Assembly: GCF_002567005.1 (NCBI RefSeq)
Contig: NZ_NUZU01000026.1
Location: 1-64,000, forward strand
Source: Bacillus sp. AFS073361
Lineage (GTDB): Bacteria > Bacillota > Bacilli > Bacillales > Cytobacillaceae
Direction of reading: 5' to 3'
Length of the DNA: 64,000 nt
Position numbers and translations under genes: made by a program. Positions 7,726 to 16,219 of this stretch are shown here, in pieces (position 1 is the first letter of the stretch; the number at the start of each line of letters is the position of its first letter). The notes below the pieces were generated by a model. That model saw only the letters and a program-made list of their open reading frames with translations, was not told the origin of the DNA and made no database searches.

Positions 7726-8753
7726 TGGCAACAAGAGCATTAGATTTTTACCTGCCTAATGAATTAAATGCGTCCCTCCCCCCTGAAAAACGCGGTGTGC
7801 GAAGGGATCATGTCCGGATGATGGTTCTCGACCGGGCAACCGGATACATCAAGCATGATAATTTTTTCCAGCTTGCAGATTATCTCGAGCCCGGCGACCT
7901 GCTTATTGCCAATAACAGTCGAACTATCCCCGCGGTCTTACACGCCAATTGTATTCGAGACACAGAACCCATCATACCCCATGTTGAAGTGCGTCTGGCC
8001 AGACGATGCCAGGAAGCTCTATGGGAGGCATTAATCGTTGCCGCTCCCGTAAAACCAGGTGACATACTCGAGTTTTCATCAGAATTTTCTGCAATCGTAA
8101 TTGCAGAAAAAGGTAATTCTCCATTAAAAATCATTGAATTTACAAAACAAGGTACGGAATTATTTAATAGTATTTATGCCCTTGGAGAGCCGATTCGTTA
8201 TGAATATATCGAGAAGCCATGGGATCTTGATTACTATCAAACCATTTTTGCCAGTCATCCCGGTTCTGTGGAAATGCCCTCAGCAGGCAGAGCGTTCAGT
8301 TGGGAGCTAATTTTCAAATTAAAGCGATTGAACATCCATTTCGACTTTATCCAACTGCATACAGGACTAAGTTATTTAATCGACGATACCTATCAGCAGT
8401 CACCTGAAGAAAATATCGAAGAGTACCAAATCTCTGAACAAACCATGGATCGGATTCGCCAGACAAAAGCCGCTGGCAAACGAGTCATTGCGGTTGGCAC
8501 CACCGTTGTTCGTGCTCTTGAAAGTGCAGCCAAAAGCGGAGTCCTATCGGGCACAACCAATCTCTATATCGATCAGCAATATCCTTTAAAAATAGCCGAT
8601 GGAATCATTACTGGTTTTCATGAACCCCAAGCGAGCCACCTTGATATGCTGTCCGCCTTTGTATCAGAGCAGCATTTGCTGCAAGCATACAATCATGCCA
8701 TCGTCGCAGGTTATTTATGGCACGAGTTTGGCGATATGAATTTAATCATATAA
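7725..8753 (+). CDS. QueA-like protein (SAM:tRNA ribosyltransferase-isomerase paralogue)
   Basis: This 342-residue protein follows the QueA fold end to end: FYLPNELNA, GDLLIANNSRTIPA (QueA NxTRVIPAR), the GSVEMPSAGRAFS stretch (QueA APTAGLHF), GKRVIAVGTTVVRALES, and GFHEPQASHLDMLSAF (QueA NFHLPxSTL). True QueA attaches the SAM ribosyl group to preQ1-tRNA. Here the PPYI motif is replaced by EYI, LHVGxGTFxPV by LHTGLSYLIDD, and HxMHxE by ENIEEY, so the substrate is probably different. The ATG overlaps the SDR stop; GGAGG lies 7 nt upstream. The canonical queA normally lies near ruvB and tgt. Confidence 0.85.
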   Translation: MATRALDFYLPNELNASLPPEKRGVRRDHVRMMVLDRATGYIKHDNFFQLADYLEPGDLLIANNSRTIPAVLHANCIRDTEPIIPHVEVRLARRCQEALWEALIVAAPVKPGDILEFSSEFSAIVIAEKGNSPLKIIEFTKQGTELFNSIYALGEPIRYEYIEKPWDLDYYQTIFASHPGSVEMPSAGRAFSWELIFKLKRLNIHFDFIQLHTGLSYLIDDTYQQSPEENIEEYQISEQTMDRIRQTKAAGKRVIAVGTTVVRALESAAKSGVLSGTTNLYIDQQYPLKIADGIITGFHEPQASHLDMLSAFVSEQHLLQAYNHAIVAGYLWHEFGDMNLII

Positions 8754-8846
8754 TCCAAGGTTTCACCGAACGTGTGTTTCCACCATTATGGTTTTAAAGT
8801 TGATAATCTCGAGGAGTCGATTGCTTACAAGCTAAGCCTGTTCCAT

Positions 8847-8873
8847 GACGTTCAAAGTCAAGTTTTTAACGTC
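8847..8873. promoter_or_regulatory. inverted repeat and TATAAT upstream of the AirS-like operon
   Basis: GACGTT (8847-8852) and AACGTC (8868-8873) form a perfect 6-bp inverted repeat with a 15-bp centre. A TATAAT lies at 8893-8898, but no good -35 hexamer stands at normal spacing, as at activator-dependent promoters. An operator role is inference. Confidence 0.35.
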
Positions 8874-8930
8874 AACCTTCCATCCATTAAGTTATAATTA
8901 CAGTAAATGCAGACAGTGGAGGAGAATAGA

Positions 8931-10043
8931 ATGTCTGAGAAGAATAATGATATTGGGATTTTAAAAGAAATCGCTGAGTTATTAAATGAAGGAACGGATA
9001 CAAACAATGTGCTGTCCGGCGTATTGAAAAGACTTCTCCAAGTAACTGGTTTACAGACTGGATGGATTTTTTTAATGGATGAGCAAGGGACGCATCACCT
9101 CGCAGCCGACGAATCTCTGCCCCCTGCTTTGGCAGCTAACCAAAAAGAACGAATGTGCCAGGGCGGGTGTTGGTGCGTCAATAAATACAATAATAAAAAA
9201 TTAACTAAAGCTACGAATATTATGGAATGTAAACGAATTGAGGAAGCGATCGAAGAACATGCTGGTGAAACTTGCGGACTGACCCATCATGCCACCGTTC
9301 CGCTAGGGGCTGGAGATGAACGATTTGGAATCTTAAATGTTGGATCGCCTTATAAGACACATTTCAACAAAAATGAACTTGCATTACTTGAAGCTGTTGC
9401 CTATCAAATCGGCACGGCGCTAAAACGCATAAAACTTACCCAGAGGGAACAAGAAACCGCACTTGTGGCGGAACGCAACCGGCTGGCAAGAGATCTTCAT
9501 GATTCCGTTAATCAACTGTTATTTTCCCTCAGCTTAACAGCAAGGGCAGGAGTGGAAATGACTGAACAAGAAGAAGTGAAACATACATTCGTCTATATTA
9601 AGGACTTAGCTCAGGAAGCGCTTGGTGAGATGCGAGCATTGATTTGGCAGCTGCGCCCGCTTGGTCTAGAGAATGGCATCGTTAGCGCCTTGAGAAGTTA
9701 TGCTGAAATGCTTGGCCTATCCATCGATACCGAGATTACAGGAGCAGCGAGCGTTCCTGGAAAAGTCGAGGAAGCATTGTGGCGCATCGGTCAGGAGGCG
9801 TTAGCCAATTGTAAGAAGCATTCCCAGACCACCGATGTGACCTTGATGTTTCATGCCGCTAAGGACCTCGTTGTGATGACCATTAAGGATCAAGGATGCG
9901 GCTTCCATTACGGAGAAAATGTTGAAATTCTCTCATTAGGGTTAAAAAACATAAGAACACGGACAGAATCGCTTAACGGACAATTTTTCATAAAGAGTAG
10001 ACCAGGTAGCGGGACAGCGATAGAGGTCCGCATACCTTTTTAG
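8931..10043 (+). CDS. GAF-domain sensor histidine kinase, AirS/YhcY type
   Basis: This 370-residue cytosolic kinase has a GAF domain (about 1-168) with five cysteines (C76, C80, C82, C100, C115), then a HisKA_3 dimerisation/phosphoacceptor domain with H190 (ERNRLARDLHDS) and a HATPase_c domain with DQGCGF (320-325). The layout matches B. subtilis YhcY and Staphylococcus aureus AirS, whose GAF cysteines hold a [2Fe-2S] cluster sensing oxygen and redox state. The cysteine pattern suggests the same here. ATG 8931 has GGAGG 8-9 nt upstream. The partner regulator follows after 14 bp. Confidence 0.88.
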   Translation: MSEKNNDIGILKEIAELLNEGTDTNNVLSGVLKRLLQVTGLQTGWIFLMDEQGTHHLAADESLPPALAANQKERMCQGGCWCVNKYNNKKLTKATNIMECKRIEEAIEEHAGETCGLTHHATVPLGAGDERFGILNVGSPYKTHFNKNELALLEAVAYQIGTALKRIKLTQREQETALVAERNRLARDLHDSVNQLLFSLSLTARAGVEMTEQEEVKHTFVYIKDLAQEALGEMRALIWQLRPLGLENGIVSALRSYAEMLGLSIDTEITGAASVPGKVEEALWRIGQEALANCKKHSQTTDVTLMFHAAKDLVVMTIKDQGCGFHYGENVEILSLGLKNIRTRTESLNGQFFIKSRPGSGTAIEVRIPF

Positions 10044-10057
10044 AGAGGAGAATTCAC

Positions 10058-10699
10058 ATGTGTATACGCATCCTAATAGCTGACGACCATCATGTCGTCA
10101 GAAGAGGCCTGGTCTTTTTCCTTCGAACACAAAAAGGCCTTGAAATTATCGGGGAAGCCGCCAATGGCAAAGAAGCCGTTCAACAGGCCCAGTTGTTAAA
10201 GCCAGATATTATTTTAATGGACCTCGTCATGCCGGAAATGGACGGAATCCAGGCAACAAAGATCATAAAAGAAAAGCAGCCCGAAATTAAAATTATGATG
10301 CTGACGAGTTTTTCGGACCAAGATCAGGTCATTCCCGCGCTCGAAGCTGGTGCTTCCGGGTTCCAATTAAAAGACATTCAGCCTGATGAGCTGGTCACAT
10401 CGATTAAAAAAATCATCAGCGGGGAAAATCAGCTTCACCCAAAAGCTACCTCACATTTACTCGCCAATTTGTCCAATAAAAGCAAGCAGGAAAAGAATTT
10501 ACTAGAGGAATTAACCAAGCGGGAGTTAGATGTGTTAAAAGAAATCGCGAAAGGAAAAAGCAATAAGGAAATTGCTGCCGCATTATTTATTACCGAAAAG
10601 ACGGTTAAAACTCATGTATCGAACCTTTTAGCAAAGCTTGAACTGGCGGACCGGACACAGGCCGCCCTGTATGCAGTTAAAAACCAACTAGTCAACTAA
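10058..10699 (+). CDS. NarL/FixJ-family response regulator, AirR/YhcZ type
   Basis: This 213-residue regulator has a receiver domain with DD at 9-10, phosphoacceptor D55 (ILMDLVMPEMDG) and a conserved Lys in FQLKD, then a LuxR-type helix-turn-helix (LTKRELDVLKEIAKGKSN, KTVKTHVSNLLAKL). It is the cognate partner of the GAF kinase just upstream, in the same transcript. AGAGGAG precedes ATG 10058. Targets cannot be told from this sequence. Confidence 0.9.
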   Translation: MCIRILIADDHHVVRRGLVFFLRTQKGLEIIGEAANGKEAVQQAQLLKPDIILMDLVMPEMDGIQATKIIKEKQPEIKIMMLTSFSDQDQVIPALEAGASGFQLKDIQPDELVTSIKKIISGENQLHPKATSHLLANLSNKSKQEKNLLEELTKRELDVLKEIAKGKSNKEIAAALFITEKTVKTHVSNLLAKLELADRTQAALYAVKNQLVN

Positions 10700-10827
10700 G
10701 AGCGGATGCGGGGAGAAACTACATCTGCTTTGTTTGAAAATTAAATTGCAAGGAATTGAGCAATATCTTGAGCATTTTATACACGCCTTTAATAGGATGA
10801 ATTAAGCTTATTAAGGATGTGTTTTTT

Positions 10828-11925
10828 ATGGAACAAATACCCTACCAAATTCCATCATATTTTTTAGAAATAAAAAAAGCGGATCTAAAAGATCTTAGGA
10901 ATGATATTTGGAGCGATGACCCTGTTCCTGCCTGTTTACAGGTGGGTGATACCCGCTATAATGTTGATATTTGCTACCGAGGTTCCTATACCCGGGAATT
11001 CCGTAAAAAATCATATATGATCAAGTTCATAGAACCAAAAACCGTTTCGGATGCACATGTCATTCACCTTAATGCAGAATACAGAGATCCCTCACTCCTC
11101 CGCAACAAACTTTCTCTCGACTTTTTTCAAGACATTGGTGTCTTATCGCCGGAAAGTAAGCATGTTAATTTAATAAGAAATGGCTCTTTAAAAGGGGTGT
11201 ATCTACAATTAGAATCCGTGGATGAAATGTTCTTGAGAAGAAGAGGACTCCCTTTAGGGCCGATTTTATATGCTGTAGGTAATGGCGCCAACTTTTCACT
11301 GTACAAAAAGGGCAAACAGAAGAAGTCTCTTACTTCAGGCTACCAAAAAGCATTTGGGAATGAATCCGATTATAAATACCTCATCGAACTAGTAGAAAAA
11401 GTCAATAGTATCCCACTCTCCGACTTCCCCCGGATCATTTTCAAACTCATTGACATAAATAAATACGCACAGTGGCTGGCATGCGCGGTTTGCACCATGA
11501 ATAATGATGGATTCACCCATAACTATGCCCTTTATCGTAACAGCCAAACAGGGTTGTTTGAATTCATTCCTTGGGATTATGATGGCACCTGGGGCCGGAA
11601 AATTAGCGGGGGTATTATGAAGTACGATTATGTTCCTATTGGAGGTAGAAATACCAACCATCTTTCATTTCTTCTCCTGCAAGTACCTGAGTTTCGCACG
11701 CTTTACAGAAACATATTAGAAGAAATCTTAGAAACTCAGTTCACAGTTCCTTATTTAGAAAATAAAGTTACTTCTATGCATCAAGCTTTACGGCCGCATA
11801 TCCTGCAAGATCCGTTTAAAAAGAAGGATATCGAATTATTTGATGGGGAACCGGAAGTGATTTTTCAATTCATTCGTGATAGATCTGCCTATTTAAAAAA
11901 AAGACTCAAGTATTTAGACTCCTAG
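10828..11925 (+). CDS. cotH: CotH-family spore coat protein kinase
   Basis: This 365-residue protein of the CotH atypical kinase family phosphorylates coat proteins such as CotB and CotG in B. subtilis. Visible family features are YRGSYTREFRKKSY near the start, HLNAEYRDPSLLRNKLSLDFF, a GVYLQLESVDE segment, NNDGFTHNYALY, and EFIPWDYDGTWG, which carries the metal-binding Asp. ATG 10828 has AAGGA 10 nt upstream; a GTG three codons earlier is less likely. No signal peptide. It stands alone with its own promoter region. cotB and cotG are not in the window, so paralogue identity is uncertain. Confidence 0.82.
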   Translation: MEQIPYQIPSYFLEIKKADLKDLRNDIWSDDPVPACLQVGDTRYNVDICYRGSYTREFRKKSYMIKFIEPKTVSDAHVIHLNAEYRDPSLLRNKLSLDFFQDIGVLSPESKHVNLIRNGSLKGVYLQLESVDEMFLRRRGLPLGPILYAVGNGANFSLYKKGKQKKSLTSGYQKAFGNESDYKYLIELVEKVNSIPLSDFPRIIFKLIDINKYAQWLACAVCTMNNDGFTHNYALYRNSQTGLFEFIPWDYDGTWGRKISGGIMKYDYVPIGGRNTNHLSFLLLQVPEFRTLYRNILEEILETQFTVPYLENKVTSMHQALRPHILQDPFKKKDIELFDGEPEVIFQFIRDRSAYLKKRLKYLDS

Positions 11926-11936
11926 CAAAGTTAGGC

Positions 11937-11974
11937 AAAAAAAGACCCCCAACCAATATGGTTGGGGGCCTTTG
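11937..11974. terminator. terminator of the GlnKL-type operon (copy 1 of a duplicated terminator)
   Basis: On the minus strand CCCCCAACC-ATAT-GGTTGGGGG is followed by TCTTTTTTT, about 55 nt after the response-regulator stop. On the plus strand it also follows cotH, with a weaker T-run. A near-identical terminator follows rpsI at 19093-19134. Confidence 0.88.
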
Positions 11975-12028
11975 AAAGTACCAATAATAGTTGGAACCAT
12001 GCTGCTATCCCAGGCTCCTATTTACATT

Positions 12029-12961
12029 CTAATACCCCTCATCTACCAGCTGTTTTGCTTCAAAATACAACACCTGAATAAACTTCTTGGCATTAATCCG
12101 CGTATGCGTTGATGAAATTAAAGATGCTTGTTTCAATTCCGTCATTCGTTGACGCACTGTTGTAAAATCAAAAAACTTCGACGCGTAATTCTCAAATTTC
12201 TGATTCGCAAAATCAGCGAGGCCAAGAGAGGCCAAATGGTTCAATGATTGGTAAATTGCTCGGCGAACACGCTGTTCGGACGCTTTTCTCTCCCTGTCAA
12301 CCTCATCTTGCGAAGCGGCCGTTCCTAATTTTTTTAAGCTGATATGGGTGAAGATATCCTTTAAAATAGGAAATCCCGTCTCAAATGCTAGTTTTTTCTC
12401 ATAATGGTATAAATAATCGATGATTTCCAGCAAGTCCTTGCTTCCATTTTCACCGGCTATGCCGAGTTCGGATAAAAGAACTTGCCCCCAATCTGTAATT
12501 TTCTTTTCCTCGGAGGCAGACTTTTGTTCCTTGGCGGAATTCCAATCAAATACATTGCTGAGTGATTTTTGAATGTCTTGTATAGACTGCTCCAAACGAA
12601 TGCGTTCCATGACCTTCTGTACAACCGATAATACTTCATTTCTGTTCAGCGGCTTCGTGATGTAATATTCGATTCCAAGTGAATAAGCCTCCCCGATCAG
12701 TTCTTTAGACTCTACTTGGGAAATCATAATGATTTTCCCTTTAAATGACTGCGCAATGCCACGAATGGTTTCAATTCCGTCCCGGATCGGCATCAGTAAA
12801 TCAATGAATAAAATATCGACATGCTTCATTGCCAGCGTATGTGCATCTAGTAATGAACCATCATCCGCTTCTCCTACAACGTCACCCAATTCTTCATCCT
12901 CTATAATTTGTGATAGCATAGATCGAAAGACTTCATCATCATCCGTAATATAAAAAAACAT
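12029..12961 (-). CDS. response regulator, GlnL (YcbB) family
   Basis: This 310-residue protein has a receiver domain (DDD at 8-10, phosphoacceptor D54 in LFIDLLMPIRDG, Lys in YYITKPLNRNE). It has a helical linker and the C-terminal YcbB DNA-binding domain typical of B. subtilis GlnL, which activates glsA-glnT. Start ATG 12961; its Shine-Dalgarno GGGTGA overlaps the TGA stop of the kinase gene. The adjoining kinase, aspartase, malic enzyme and symporter suggest it controls C4-dicarboxylate or amino-acid use. Three TTTTGT repeats at the symporter promoter are its likely site. Confidence 0.88.
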   Translation of the reverse strand: MFFYITDDDEVFRSMLSQIIEDEELGDVVGEADDGSLLDAHTLAMKHVDILFIDLLMPIRDGIETIRGIAQSFKGKIIMISQVESKELIGEAYSLGIEYYITKPLNRNEVLSVVQKVMERIRLEQSIQDIQKSLSNVFDWNSAKEQKSASEEKKITDWGQVLLSELGIAGENGSKDLLEIIDYLYHYEKKLAFETGFPILKDIFTHISLKKLGTAASQDEVDRERKASEQRVRRAIYQSLNHLASLGLADFANQKFENYASKFFDFTTVRQRMTELKQASLISSTHTRINAKKFIQVLYFEAKQLVDEGY

Positions 12962-12965
12962 AAAC

Positions 12966-14264
12966 TCACCCTTTCTCGGCAAGACAGAGGATCGGCAGCC
13001 GGATAATGAAAATGCATCCTTTCCCACTCGTTTGGAGTGTTACCTCTCCTCCCAATTCCTCTGACATTTCTTTTACAAAAGATAGACCGATTCCCGTGGA
13101 CGGTGTTCCATCTTCTCCATATCTAGAAGTAAACCCCGGTTTAAAAATGAGATGTTTATATTTAGAAGGAACGCCCGGACCGTCGTCAATCACTTTACAC
13201 TCGAGCCAATTATCCTCTTTATCTATTGAAATGGTGATTGTGCCTGTATTTTCAATCGCTTCTACTGCGTTCGCGACTAAATTGTTGATAAAAGACAGCA
13301 TAAGGTAAATGTGATAATTTGGATGCTCTCCCCTAATCTGCGAAATAAATTTGATTTTCTTCCCTAACAGCTCTGCATATTTCTGATTGATTCGAACTAT
13401 TATGTACGCTAATTCATGTACATTCATATATTCCGGCAGACTTTCGCTTGATATGAGCTTTGAAAGTCCCGCAAAGATTCTTTGGTTATCCTTTTTTATT
13501 TCATGCACCTCTCCGGCTATCCGTAAAGCTTTTTTCCCCCAATTTTCAATGGGAAGTCCTTGGCCTTGTTTAAAATCAATCATGTTTCGATATAGATTGT
13601 AGGATTCTTTTGTGATGGTTTCTGCATTTTGCAGCGTCTTTTTCAAATAAACAGACTCTACATACAAATTGGAAAGGTGCATGAGCATATTCTCATTCTC
13701 CCTCCGAGTTTGCGATTCTTTCAGTCGTAGTTCGTACAGTTTCATCATATTGATGAAGGCCAAAACAAAAAAGCTTCGAAACACTGCGATAATAATGATT
13801 TTATTCAATGCCCCTATCGTCACAGCCGTTCCCAATACAAAAAGATGAAAAAGCATTAGTTCAATAAGACTGGATGTGATTTCAATTGTAATACCGAAAC
13901 ATCCAATCAGCAAAGGATGTTGAAAACGATTCACCCTCATCAAATAAAACAGGAAGGCATATGTAAAATAGTAGAAAAACGTCGGATAACGTTCGGTAAG
14001 AGATACTGCCAGGCTAAAGTCTGCCGACGCCATCCAATCCAATAAAACCCGGAACGCCGATACTGACGTTCCTACTAGCAGCCCCATGACTACAGGTGAA
14101 ATTTTACGAAAGAACAATAAAGAAAAGAAGAAAATAGGTGTTCCGAAACTGACACGAAATACATTATCGAATGGATGAAAGTTCAATTCACCCGCGATTG
14201 GTACTATAACCATAAGAGCAATAACGATCCAGGTATCTTTGCTTTGCAGTTGATCCGTTCTCAA
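12966..14264 (-). CDS. membrane sensor histidine kinase, GlnK (YcbA) type
   Basis: This roughly 432-residue kinase has about six transmembrane segments in its first 190 residues, then a coiled linker, the H-box-like VHEIKKDNQ, the N-box NNLVANAVEAIE, DDGPG (G1) and TGIGLSFVKE (G2). It pairs with the GlnL-type regulator immediately downstream. The start is uncertain: TTG 14264 has AGGAAGTGG upstream and is preferred; GTG 14321 is an alternative. Frame further upstream runs through a terminator hairpin and is not real coding. Ligand is probably an amino or dicarboxylic acid, by context only. Confidence 0.82.
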   Translation of the reverse strand: MRTDQLQSKDTWIVIALMVIVPIAGELNFHPFDNVFRVSFGTPIFFFSLLFFRKISPVVMGLLVGTSVSAFRVLLDWMASADFSLAVSLTERYPTFFYYFTYAFLFYLMRVNRFQHPLLIGCFGITIEITSSLIELMLFHLFVLGTAVTIGALNKIIIIAVFRSFFVLAFINMMKLYELRLKESQTRRENENMLMHLSNLYVESVYLKKTLQNAETITKESYNLYRNMIDFKQGQGLPIENWGKKALRIAGEVHEIKKDNQRIFAGLSKLISSESLPEYMNVHELAYIIVRINQKYAELLGKKIKFISQIRGEHPNYHIYLMLSFINNLVANAVEAIENTGTITISIDKEDNWLECKVIDDGPGVPSKYKHLIFKPGFTSRYGEDGTPSTGIGLSFVKEMSEELGGEVTLQTSGKGCIFIIRLPILCLAEKG

Positions 14265-14352
14265 ATCCGCCACTTCCTGATTTTTGCTACTAACAAACCG
14301 CCGCCTTGTAGTTATAAACACAATTGACCCCCATACACTACTAGTTATATAA

Positions 14353-14390
14353 GAAAATACAGCTTGTTTATCAAAACAAGCTGTATTTTC
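14353..14390. terminator. malic enzyme terminator
   Basis: A perfect 17-bp stem GAAAATACAGCTTGTTT pairs with its complement around TGAT and can act on either strand. It lies 6 bp after the malic enzyme stop and before the sensor kinase. Confidence 0.85.
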
Positions 14391-14395
14391 GCCCA

Positions 14396-16090
14396 TTATA
14401 CCATAACTGTTTCTTTCGCCGCTTTTATAGGCCGATACACCGGTTCCCACATTGAATTTCGAACTGCTTGCTTAATATCGTCATGTTTTATTCGTGCCAC
14501 ACCATCGGCAACAGCCGCCTTTGCCACTTCTATCGCGACAATTTCTGAAATGGCACGAAGATTCTCAATCTGCGGAAGTAAAGGCGCACCTGGATTGCTT
14601 ACATCGATCATTCCCGCCACAGCTTCTGCTGCTGCAGCAAACATGCCGTCAGTGATGATACTGGCACGGGAGACGTTTGTTCCAAGTCCAAGCCCCGGGA
14701 AAATAAGAGCGTTATTGGATTGTCCGATTTCATATTCTGTTCCGTTATATGTAACAGGAGAAAACGGACTTCCTGTTGCTACGAGTGCTCTTCCCTCTGT
14801 CCAATGGATTAGATTAGCAGGCTTTGCTTCCGCAAGCGGAGTCGGATTGGACAGAGGTAAAATTATCGGTCTTTCAACGTACGCTGCCATGTCTTTCACA
14901 ATATCCTCAGTGAATGCCCCCGCAACCGTTGAAGTTCCGATCAAAATAGTTGGATGTACTTGTCGAACGACTTCAGCTAAGCCTGATCCTGCATTTTTTT
15001 CTTCAGCAGGACGCGCATATGGGCGCTGGAAGTCGTACAATACGTCCATATCATCTGCCAGTAAACCATTCCGGTCAATGCACCAAAATCTTTGGTTCGC
15101 CGATTCCCATGAAAGCCCCTCCCGTACCATGGCATCGCGCACCTGATCAGCAATTCCAATACCGGCTGTACCCGCCCCAAATACGACAACACGATGCTCA
15201 CTGAGCGGAATACCGGAAGCGCGCACTGCCGCCAGCACAGCAGCAAGCGATACAGCCCCTGTACCTTGTATATCATCATTGAATGTACACACTTTATCTC
15301 GATACTTTTCTAAAATGCTTCGCGCATTTTGGGAACTGAAATCCTCCCAATGCAGCAAAGCATTAGGAAACATTCTCGCCACCGTACTTACAAACTGCTC
15401 AATGAATTCATCATACCGCCCATACCGAACACGGGGATGGCAATTACCGATGTAGAACGGGTTGTTCAGAAGCTCTTCACGATCAGTGCCCACATCTAAG
15501 ATTACAGGCATGACACGTGCGGGATCGATTCCTGCTGCGGCTGTATAAACAGCTAATTTACCAATCGCGATATTAATACCGCCAACACCCCAGTCACCGA
15601 TCCCTAAAATGCCTTCCCCATCGGTAATAACGATTAAATCGATATCTTCCGCACTCGCCCCGAAGTTTTTAAATGCTTGTTCAATGCCGCTTGCATCATT
15701 AATAGATAAATACACCCCGCGCGGCCGGCGGTATTCAATGCTGTAACGCTGGATTGCTAACCCGACTGTCGGTGTATATATGATTGGAAGCATTTCTGGT
15801 AAATGGTCCGTCAGCACCCGGTAAAACAATACCTCGTTTCGGTCATGCAGTGCCGATAACGCAACATTTTTATGCAAATCGTTCGGCTGCGAGCAGAATT
15901 GTTCATAAGCGCGGCGTGCCTGCTCATCAAGCGTTAGTACTGCCGGCGGCAATAATCCTGTTAAATTCAGCTCCTGTCTCTCCTCCTCCGTGAATGCAAC
16001 CCCCTTATTCAACAACGGTATAGCCATTAATTCCGCACCTCGTAAGGCAGTTTCCACATCCCCATTCGGACCAACCTTGAATTTATACAT
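14396..16090 (-). CDS. NAD-dependent malic enzyme (large form)
   Basis: This 564-residue malic enzyme converts malate to pyruvate with CO2 release. It carries the malic signature with YTPTVG and the catalytic RGVYLSI region, metal ligands in [10 protein letters not shown] and FNDDIQGTG, and the Rossmann motif [12 protein letters not shown]. Its length fits the SfcA/MaeA/MalS type (B. subtilis MalS 566, MaeA 582 residues) rather than the short YtsJ type; NAD use is inferred. Start ATG 16090 has GGAAGGGA upstream. It lies downstream of aspA beyond a terminator, so expression may be partly separate. With the symporter and aspartase it can feed C4 acids into pyruvate. Confidence 0.92.
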   Translation of the reverse strand: MYKFKVGPNGDVETALRGAELMAIPLLNKGVAFTEEERQELNLTGLLPPAVLTLDEQARRAYEQFCSQPNDLHKNVALSALHDRNEVLFYRVLTDHLPEMLPIIYTPTVGLAIQRYSIEYRRPRGVYLSINDASGIEQAFKNFGASAEDIDLIVITDGEGILGIGDWGVGGINIAIGKLAVYTAAAGIDPARVMPVILDVGTDREELLNNPFYIGNCHPRVRYGRYDEFIEQFVSTVARMFPNALLHWEDFSSQNARSILEKYRDKVCTFNDDIQGTGAVSLAAVLAAVRASGIPLSEHRVVVFGAGTAGIGIADQVRDAMVREGLSWESANQRFWCIDRNGLLADDMDVLYDFQRPYARPAEEKNAGSGLAEVVRQVHPTILIGTSTVAGAFTEDIVKDMAAYVERPIILPLSNPTPLAEAKPANLIHWTEGRALVATGSPFSPVTYNGTEYEIGQSNNALIFPGLGLGTNVSRASIITDGMFAAAAEAVAGMIDVSNPGAPLLPQIENLRAISEIVAIEVAKAAVADGVARIKHDDIKQAVRNSMWEPVYRPIKAAKETVMV

Positions 16091-16175
16091 ATAATCCCTT
16101 CCTTTTCCAATCAACCTCTGCTGTTGATTCTCAATAAAAATAAGGCAGCCTCGAAGTTCTATCCCTTATGTCAAA

Positions 16176-16200
16176 CAAAAAAGGGCCGCTCCGCCCTCCT
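16176..16200 (-). terminator. terminator after aspA
   Basis: The minus strand has GGGC-GGAGCG-GCCC followed by TTTTTTG, about 25 nt after the aspA stop. It probably lowers read-through into the malic enzyme gene. Confidence 0.65.
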
Positions 16201-16219
16201 TTGCTTGACATGTACAAGT

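Noticed and set aside
14265..14450. N-terminal extension of the GlnK-type kinase frame
   Set aside because: It would translate through the malic enzyme terminator and overlap that gene; rare Arg codons and no ribosome site.
14364..15146. 260-codon open frame on the plus strand opposite the malic enzyme gene
   Set aside because: It is antisense to a well-conserved enzyme, has no family motifs, and its 5' part runs through a terminator hairpin.
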